Source of the DNA: Enoplolaimus lenunculus
Lineage: Eukaryota > Nematoda > Enoplea > Enoplida > Thoracostomopsidae
DNA: 64,000 nucleotides
Assembly: GCA_030248215.1 (NCBI GenBank)
Contig: JASANG010001203.1
Location: 26,088-90,087 of the forward strand
Direction of reading: 5' to 3'
The translations under genes were made by a program, and so were the position numbers. How positions within the stretch are numbered: position 1 is the stretch's first letter; each line of letters opens with the position of its first letter. The notes beneath the pieces were generated by a model, which saw only the letters and a list, made by a program, of their open reading frames with translations, was not told where the DNA came from and did not search any database. Positions 57,901 through 64,000 of the stretch are shown in pieces.

Positions 57901-60900
57901 TCAAGTAATGCTGTGGAAGTTTCTTAAGCTATCTTAAAATGCTTTATCTTTGAAATCTGATAAGAAATTCTGCGGATTTGACCTTGTATTATGTTGGTCT
58001 ATGTTTCTATTGCGTTTAGGAAGGTGGCAAAAATGAGAAAGTTGAAACTAAATTCATGACTGCGCTTGACAGTTTGTCCAGGTACGTAAATTGTAATTTT
58101 TACAACTTTAACGGTCTTCAAGGTAGGTCATAAAATTATGTAACACTATTTTAGTTGCATATTAATTCCAAATACTGTATAACTGCAGTGTAACTGCACA
58201 CCGCATGCAAAAAGACAGTTGCAAAAGAAAGTCATTGAAAAATTCGTTCGTAACATTTTATCTTGTTTTAGCGTCTGAATTTGAAACCGTAATTATTCTG
58301 CATATGTTTAAATTTTAATTTTGAAGGGAAAATCACGCTGCCTAGTTCCGATCTTTGAAACGCGGTACGCATTCTTTGTAATAAGCTTGTCCTAATTGTC
58401 ACGTTCGACCAATGCGAAAAACTTGCCTTACATGCCTGAATTTTTATTACACTAAACCAGTATTCACACGTGCAAGTTTTTCCAGCGAGAACTCGCAGCT
58501 GCAACTTACACAATTTTATGCAGCTGCAAGTATTTGCAGAAAAGTATTTTCATTCTGAATATTGACATGAATTTATATGAATAATTTGCCGTCGACTGCA
58601 ATATATCAAGCATACGCTATGAATTATTTGTTCAGCCAATGATGATGATGATGAATTAATTCGACTTGCAAGGCTATTCATACCTACGAATTTATTCTTC
58701 ACGCATATTCGTAATGAATAAAATGCAGCTGCAAGTTCTTCGAATGAATTTTTGAAAGAACTTGCAGCCGCAAGTTTCAGATGCAAGAAACAATCACGCG
58801 TAATAAAGGATCTACTCGAAATTCTTGACTAGAAAACGTTTTCATAATGATACAATTTCTATTTACTGTACAAAAATGTAAAACAAGCCCCGCTGCAATC
58901 GCCGTAGTCGGCGAAATATCAAACATGTTTGATATTTCAATTAATTCAAGCTTCTTGGATAAATTCAAAAAGTTTGAATTAATTCAGAAGCGCTCAACCA
59001 CGTGCCTTCCGACTGGCCAATCAAAATACAGGCGCAAGAAATTCAAGCGACTTGCAACTGCGTTCACAGGTGCTAATTAGATTTAATGCCCAAAATTCCA
59101 GTGAATAATTTGCAGGTGCAAGAACTACAAAGCTGTTTTGTTTTGTGCCCAAACATGCACATGCAAGTTGCACGTGCAAGTTCTCACTGCAAAAACTTGT
59201 ACGTGTGAATAGGGCATAAATGTACGTTGTGCCGGTTTTTGTAATTTGCAGGCGTGATGTTGCTATTCTGGATCGCGGCATTGATTCATACAAATTGCTG
59301 ATTAAGTCACTGCTCGATAAAGTTAAATCGCTGATCAATCTTAAACAAGTTATCCTGCTTGGTCCGTTCCTTCATGCTAATCTATCTGAAGTAAGTTGTT
59401 CGTACATGGCGGCTGCTTGGTAGTAACATAGCTAAAACTAAGCCACACGAAATAGTGTAATCGCAATGGTTTGGTAAAATCAAACGCATTTCACAAAGTG
59501 GCAACACAAGTTCAGATTCGGCAAAAATTTGCAGTTTCCAAAAACCGAATACAGCAATATTCTGCCAGTTTTTTATTTTAAGCCCCAATTCTCAGACCTG
59601 ATGTCGGGCACAAAATATATTTTGCGTTTGTGAAAAACGCAGATTTGCTGGAATAAAATTTTGTTAGTTTTGCCGGTCAGAACTTTGCAAAATGTAAATT
59701 TTGAATTCTGATTCAGCAAATTAGCAATAGATTCAAAAACTTAGCAATGGATTCGGTGCCACGAAAAGCAAACGCATAGTAAAAGTATCAGAAACGGGCA
59801 GTGACCAAAATATTGGAAATGGAAGACGGATGTTTAGTAAAGTTTAAGTATAAAATTTCAAGAAACGGTTGTGCGATGTTCATACAAACTTTTTGCCTGT
59901 TGATGTTTATGTTCTGTTCTGAATACCAAACACTGATGGTAGAATTTTTTGTCGATGTGTACTATTGTTATTTCAGTGTCCCTCAGTCTTTCAGTATCCG
60001 ATCGCTCTACGCACGTTATCGAGATTCTTGCTAAATGCATACGTAGCGGAAGTGAGTACATTATTGTAGATCCGGTTCAGATGTTATTAGTAAATTTTTC
60101 GTTATAAGTTAGATCTGTTTTTAAACATCATTGTCATGAACTCACTGGTTTGAGCCGCAAAAGGAAATATGCTGACCAGAAACTTTCAACGCCACCTTGG
60201 AGAAAACGATGTGTGACGGCACGTGACACCGCTTGTCGGAATACAATAGTTTGTCGAATAGAACCGCATACATTTATCATAACAATCCTAAGATATTTTG
60301 GCCCTTTGTTATTATAGGAAGCTTTCCATTTGAAAACAGGGACAACGGAGGACTTAGGGATTGAATGGCTTAGGTCTAAAGTTAAGTTTCTATTTAAATA
60401 TACGCTTAATCTTAAGCTTAGCGGGCAAGCATTGACGATTAACATGGGCTGACATTTTAGTACCACCGACGGCGTACACGGGCGAAACAAATTGAAAAGT
60501 TACCACTAGTGCTGACATTACCTCACCGCGACACGACCAATAAACGATTAAATGATGGTAATGATGCAATGATTAACGCAAATCCTGACATTGAGTGGTG
60601 TGTTTGTATCGGAATACCGCCAATTGGACAAGAGAAAGAGAATCCAAGGAGGTAAGTCTCACTTCGCTTTGTTTTCTAAGTACAGTTGCGGATCGAATAT
60701 TATATTGGATTCATTTTTGAAAAACGCTTCTGAACAGTATGGTGTTTTTACGGTTGGAAATGTCAACATACGTTTGAAATCGGTGCTGGTATTCCCAAAT
60801 GTGTGTAGTATCCGTAACCAGGTTGGTGATAGACTTGTAAAACTTTCCAATCAGTGACTGGCGATTTTCAAAATTCAACACATACCGACACAGGCATACG

Positions 60901-61466
60901 TTCAGAAGGCCTAAATTTTGAAAATTGCAGGATTTGAGATAATCTTAATCGTGTGGATTTATATTGTGTATGAAGCATCCTTCAACGGTGCATGCATTTT
61001 GCAATGTTAGCTTTAAAAGTGGTGTGATTTAGGTAATATTTCCGTGTTGAATGCCTTTCATTTTTAGCCTTTTTGGTGCAGCATTTGAAAATGTAGCACG
61101 CTCAGTTGGTGGACAGTTTGTTCGAAAAACATTGTTCGATCCTAGCAGTAAGTTTTTAATTTTTTAATAAAAAATCTTTCACTGTTTTGCATTATTTCCC
61201 TTCCATCTCCAAGATTTTATCGATTGTTATAAATAGCCGTGACACGGAAAATAATATGATTGTTGTGTAGTGTGGTAGAGGTATTTCGCATGTAGGACGG
61301 GATAAATGATTGCAATATTAGCAGGCAAAAACACCATCCGACAACATAACCTGGTTGAAAAACGTGATATTATCGTTTTAAATTTTTATTTTTAGTAATT
61401 GACGTTCGCAAAGATGCTAAAGATCGATTTCTGAACAAGTTATCTGCGCGTCTTTCTGCTTCGTGA
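48975..61466 (+). CDS. CDC45: CDC45, replicative helicase subunit, complete 19-exon gene
   Basis: CDC45 joins MCM2-7 and GINS to form the CMG helicase. Its fold derives from RecJ/DHH phosphoesterases. Exons: 48975-49025, 50681-50740, 50895-50990, 51600-51694, 51886-52015, 52733-52965, 53429-53477, 54331-54392, 55174-55284, 55788-55850, 56493-56621, 57122-57220, 57708-57813, 58020-58081, 59252-59390, 59977-60051, 60461-60651, 61068-61147 and 61396-61466. All introns are GT-AG, phases agree throughout and the sum is 1902 nt, 633 residues plus TGA. MFVKDLKRDFY matches the human start MFVSDFRKEFY; CDVDAVCACKILQ is the DHH-like core; VVFVNCGAG follows. Residues about 145-221 form the acidic/basic linker (EDDADDEDSGTDE), longer than in human (566 residues). 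MFQLAHMMSRGTNELLW, WWAIIGFTD and FGAAFENVA are further conserved blocks. Several introns hold transposons. Confidence 0.96.
49265..49340 (+). repeat. Fragment of the CAGGGTGCGAC family, CDC45 intron 1
   Basis: AACATCCGTATCCGGTTCCG and GTATACCTACCGG match 21715-21780. Confidence 0.5.
49965..50406 (+). mobile_element. CAGGGTGCGAC-family element in CDC45 intron 1
   Basis: It starts GGACAGGGGCGACCG and ends CCGGTCGCACCCTGATAT. The interior blocks CAAGAACTGATATC, AAGTCAAGAAGTT, TTATCAGCAGCAATTA match 19956-20345. Confidence 0.75.
51440..51585 (-). mobile_element. CTTAGG-family MITE remnant in a CDC45 intron
   Basis: It carries CCTAAGCCTAAGCCTAAGG and ends CCTGGACGCCCCTAAAAGTT. The left terminus is not clear. 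Confidence 0.55.
52119..52498 (+). mobile_element. CAGGGTGCAACC-family element in a CDC45 intron
   Basis: It starts CCAGGGTGCAACCGGAATTC and ends GTAATTCCGGCTGCAACCTG, an inverted pair, with TTCCGGTAAATTTTTGC and AAAAAATAACGATAAAAAT inside. It lies between the exons ending at 52015 and starting at 52733. Confidence 0.75.
53860..54215 (+). repeat. Fragment of the CAGGGTGCGAC family in a CDC45 intron
   Basis: Blocks ATATCCGGTCCTGGTTTAAT, ACCATAAAACTGCTTTTTAT and GGTAAAATTAATATCCGGTC match 19956-20345. An adjoining fragment starts at about 53690. Confidence 0.55.
55886..56227. mobile_element. 342-bp MITE, CAAGAGTG family, in a CDC45 intron
   Basis: The ends are CAAGAGTGGATGATCCC and GGGTATCATGCACTCTTG. 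GTGAGAT is repeated on each side (55879-55885, 56228-56234). The inner arms have CTCATTTTTAGGGGGGTC and CACCCCCCAAAAAAATTAAG. It is a sister of 28554-28897. Confidence 0.87.
58461..59211. mobile_element. 751-bp TIR element in a CDC45 intron
   Basis: The left end TATTCACACGTGCAAGTTTT then CCAGCGAGAACTCGC is mirrored by AAAACTTGTACGTGTGAATA on the right. GCAGCTGCAAG and TGCAAGTTCT motifs recur inside. A perfect 26-bp palindrome lies at 58913-58938. No coding capacity. Confidence 0.75.
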
Positions 61467-61674
61467 TATTTTTTTTGTATTGTGTTATTCAACGAATTTA
61501 TGTTTTATTGTGTCCGAATTTGGACACTACTGCTGCTGGTGTCTTTCCGGCAGAAAATCGACCTTTGGTTTCAGTTAATTTTCGATGGGGGCTTCGACAA
61601 TTTCTGCGGTGAAATTTTTGCATCGACTTTCTGCTTCGGTATTTTTATATCTGGTTACACCTCGGCAACTATTG

Positions 61675-61680
61675 AATAAA
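61675..61680 (+). terminator. Candidate poly(A) signal of CDC45
   Basis: AATAAA lies 209 bp past the CDC45 stop codon and is the first such hexamer on the plus strand after it that I noticed. Confidence 0.5.
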
Positions 61681-62140
61681 AAACGCTGATGCACATTGGA
61701 AAACCAAGTTCCGCTAGGAAATGGTTCGCCACGCAAAGTATAAGCCAATATTGTTTAGCAGACCGACTTATGAATTTTACTTTGTCTAACACGTGATCAA
61801 GCGTAGCGAAACCGGGAACTTTAATCCCCCAGAAATGGAGGTGTACCAATTGCAATGCAAGTGGGATACTTTCTTATTTACAGAAAGTACCACGCTGTAG
61901 AATACCAGACACTGATTAAGGGATTGCTCATGTTAACCGTCGCAGAAGTAAAGGTTTTCAATTGAAAGCATCGAAGTGTGTATGAAACTTATTTATGTTT
62001 ATTTGACAGTATTTGCTTTGTGTTTTATAAAAAATGAATTGGTTATTGAGTATCGAGCTGTAACAGGATCTGACCGGAGGTGAAAAACACCGCAGGCGGA
62101 GGTTGACAAAATTTACCGTACAAAGTTGTACCGATATAGT

Positions 62141-62313
62141 GGCCCAAGTATAGAACAGAGCCAGAACAGTAGTATGAGTATATACCTAAACCTAAGCGTA
62201 AGGATGAGCGTATTCCTAAGCCTAAGCTTAACCCTAAGCAATAAAGTTAGTCTAAAGCTTAAACTGACTGTGTAAAAACATTCCAGCCCTGTTCTTTACG
62301 TGCGCCGGCCAAT
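62141..62313 (-). mobile_element. CTTAGG-family MITE
   Basis: It begins GGCCCAAGTATAGAACAGAG, carries CCTAAACCTAAGCGTAAGG and TAGTCTAAAGCTTAAACTG and ends CCCTGTTCTTTACGTG, GCCGGCC. Confidence 0.7.
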
Positions 62314-62324
62314 GTTACCCTAAA

Positions 62325-62545
62325 GGCCGTCCCATTTTCCCAGGCCAAATGTACCAGAAGTACCCGTCCCATTTTCCCGGGGCAGCAATGTACCAGGAGT
62401 ACATACAAAAAATAATTGGGGCACTTAATAGGACAGATGGGACAAATGGGATATCTGCCTGTGCATATCTAAACAGGAGCGCATAAATATGCACTCCGGG
62501 TATAATTCTGTCCCGGGAAATTGGTATGGCCTTTATGTAACATAA
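62325..62545. mobile_element. MITE with GTTAC ends, second copy
   Basis: It shares with 7305-7630 the blocks ATGTACCAGGAGTACAT, AGGACAGATGGGACA and AAACAGGAGCGCATAA, and the closing GGCCTTTATGTAACAT. The minisatellite is much shorter here. Confidence 0.7.
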
Positions 62546-62554
62546 AAACAGGGG

Positions 62555-62712
62555 CGGAACAGTATTATAAGCATATTCCTAAGCCTAAGCGTAAGAATGA
62601 GTTTATTCCTAAGCTTACGCCTATTAAGGCAAGTATAGTCTAAAGCTTTAGCTTACTCTGTTAGTCTCATAGAAAAACGTTCCGCCCCTGATCTTTACAT
62701 GGGTCAAAATTT
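62555..62712 (-). mobile_element. CTTAGG-family MITE
   Basis: It starts AAACAGGGGCGGAACAG and ends ACGTTCCGCCCCTGATC, TTTACATGGGTC. CCTAAGCCTAAGCGTAAG and TAGTCTAAAGCTTTAGC lie between. The terminal GGGGCGGAAC pair is perfect. Confidence 0.8.
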
Positions 62713-63854
62713 CAAACAGAATTATAAGCACTGTCCGCCCTTGCTCTTCACGTGGGTCCCAGGGTGTATAACCGGCAGAGTGTAAACGGGATATCCGTTT
62801 CCGGTATAAATCGGCTTCCGTTATATAGAAATGAAGGGAAATTCCACTTTGTTGCAATGGTGGTACAAAACAATATGGTTCTTGATGTACTAGGACTATT
62901 AAACAGAGAAGATATTTATTTACATTTAGCCAGTGGGTTTTGGCAGTAGTTCCTTTGAAGGGGGGTAGGGACAAAGTGGACTCTGTTTGGGCACAGTGTC
63001 TGACAATAAGAGTTCCTTCGACAGATTCTGTATAACCACAAAAGCAGTGTTCCTTCGGAAAAACTTTGTTCCGAAATAAGCTGTCCCTTCCGACAGACTC
63101 TGAAAAAAAGATGTTCTTTTTTATACCTTACTGAGAATGGCGCATGTGTATGTGCGATTGTTTGACGAAGTAATGCCAGGTTCATAGGGTCTGCGAGTTG
63201 TAGGCTGGTGTAAAACGAGATGCAGGTGACTTATGGATATATTGTTTATAAACATTGCAGTTAGGAACTTAGGGGCTCGCATGCGGGTACAATTGTTTAG
63301 AGCAACGTAGACAGTATGACGTGTCTGACCCATTAACGCACACCTGGTATTAAACGTGAACCTTGCCAAACAATCGCTGCTTTTCCGTGACTGTTTTCGC
63401 CGTTCGATATAATCGGAAGCAGGAACTATGCCATAGATCCGTTTACATATTCTGGACAGTTTTTACTGAGTGAAAATTTGTTTGATCCATGCTTCATTTA
63501 TGCATTCTTCAGTATAACATTGGAGTGGCCTACAATGTTGCATTACAAAAAGGTTAGATTTAAGGACAATCTGAAGTTAGAATCGTTGAATGCAATATGA
63601 TTTACAAATTTGAAGAATATTTTTTTCCGATTTTTGTCGATTCAAAAAGCCGCGAGTTTTCTTTTATGGCAAAGAGTACCATAACTTTAAATTGTTCTGT
63701 TGCTTTTATTGCAATGTTCAAAAAACACAGAGCTAGTGCTATCTCCATAGAAAGATTTTATAAAAGAAATTTTCTATAATTTATAGATACGGAAAGATTT
63801 TCGAACAAGCAACCGTCTGCGTGTCAGACAGGCGCTGTTACCACTAATGTTCTT

Positions 63855-63935
63855 GTTGGTCGACTATATGTGTCGACCGTATGGTGCCGGCAAGCAAACC
63901 ATACAATGTGTAATATGCGGATTCATGGATTCAAG
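63855..63935 (-). repeat. SINE-tail fragment
   Basis: GTCGACTATATGTGTCGACC and GTATGGTGCCGGCA match the tail of the SINE units at 4656-5968; the tRNA part is absent. Confidence 0.6.
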
Positions 63936-64000
63936 TAAAAACCTCATGCTAATGCTGCATATCCGTAAATTACTGCTGCATATGTACTGCCTTCATATGC

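Larger units (their letters stand above)
61681..64000. other. Downstream of CDC45, MITEs, no gene found
   Basis: Two CTTAGG MITEs, one GTTAC-end MITE and a SINE-tail fragment are present. The rest, including 62720-63840, shows no supported exon; near 63010-63100 a motif close to CCTTC(C)GACAGA(T/C)TCTG occurs twice. Confidence 0.45.

Overview
This is AT-rich nuclear DNA from an animal, most likely an invertebrate. Genes are split by many GT-AG introns, intergenic space is full of short DNA transposons, and there are no prokaryotic features. I could not fix the phylum from the sequence alone. Four host genes were read exon by exon from splice-site phase and family similarity: NBN (minus strand, partial, 765-3614), a vesicular zinc transporter of the SLC30A2/3/4/8 group (minus, 10094-14656, eight exons, 510 residues), an ABRAXAS/ABRO1 homologue (minus, 36815-43359, eight exons, first exon not found) and CDC45 (plus, 48975-61466, 19 exons, 633 residues, complete). 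A further short coding exon on the minus strand (23357-23484) belongs to an unidentified gene or is a distant 5' exon of the zinc transporter.

Layout: 1-3.6 kb NBN; 3.6-10 kb a repeat block with a four-copy tRNA-derived SINE array and a Harbinger-like MITE; 10.1-14.7 kb zinc transporter; 14.8-36.8 kb gene-poor and packed with transposon families, including an OTU-bearing terminal-inverted-repeat element at 31.4-34.0 kb with two further insertions nested in it; 36.8-43.4 kb ABRAXAS with a 748-bp hAT MITE in its first visible intron; 45.4-48.1 kb a decayed hAT transposon that looks like the parent of that MITE; 49-61.5 kb CDC45; 61.5-64 kb more repeats.

Three of the four genes serve genome maintenance. 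NBN is the FHA/BRCT adaptor of the MRN double-strand-break complex, ABRAXAS is the scaffold of the BRCA1-A or BRISC deubiquitinase complex, and CDC45 is a subunit of the CMG replicative helicase. They share neither promoters nor a strand, so the clustering may be chance. The zinc transporter loads zinc into vesicles and has no evident link. Much of the non-coding sequence resolves into about a dozen transposon families with clear terminal inverted repeats, several with intact target-site duplications and several nested in one another.
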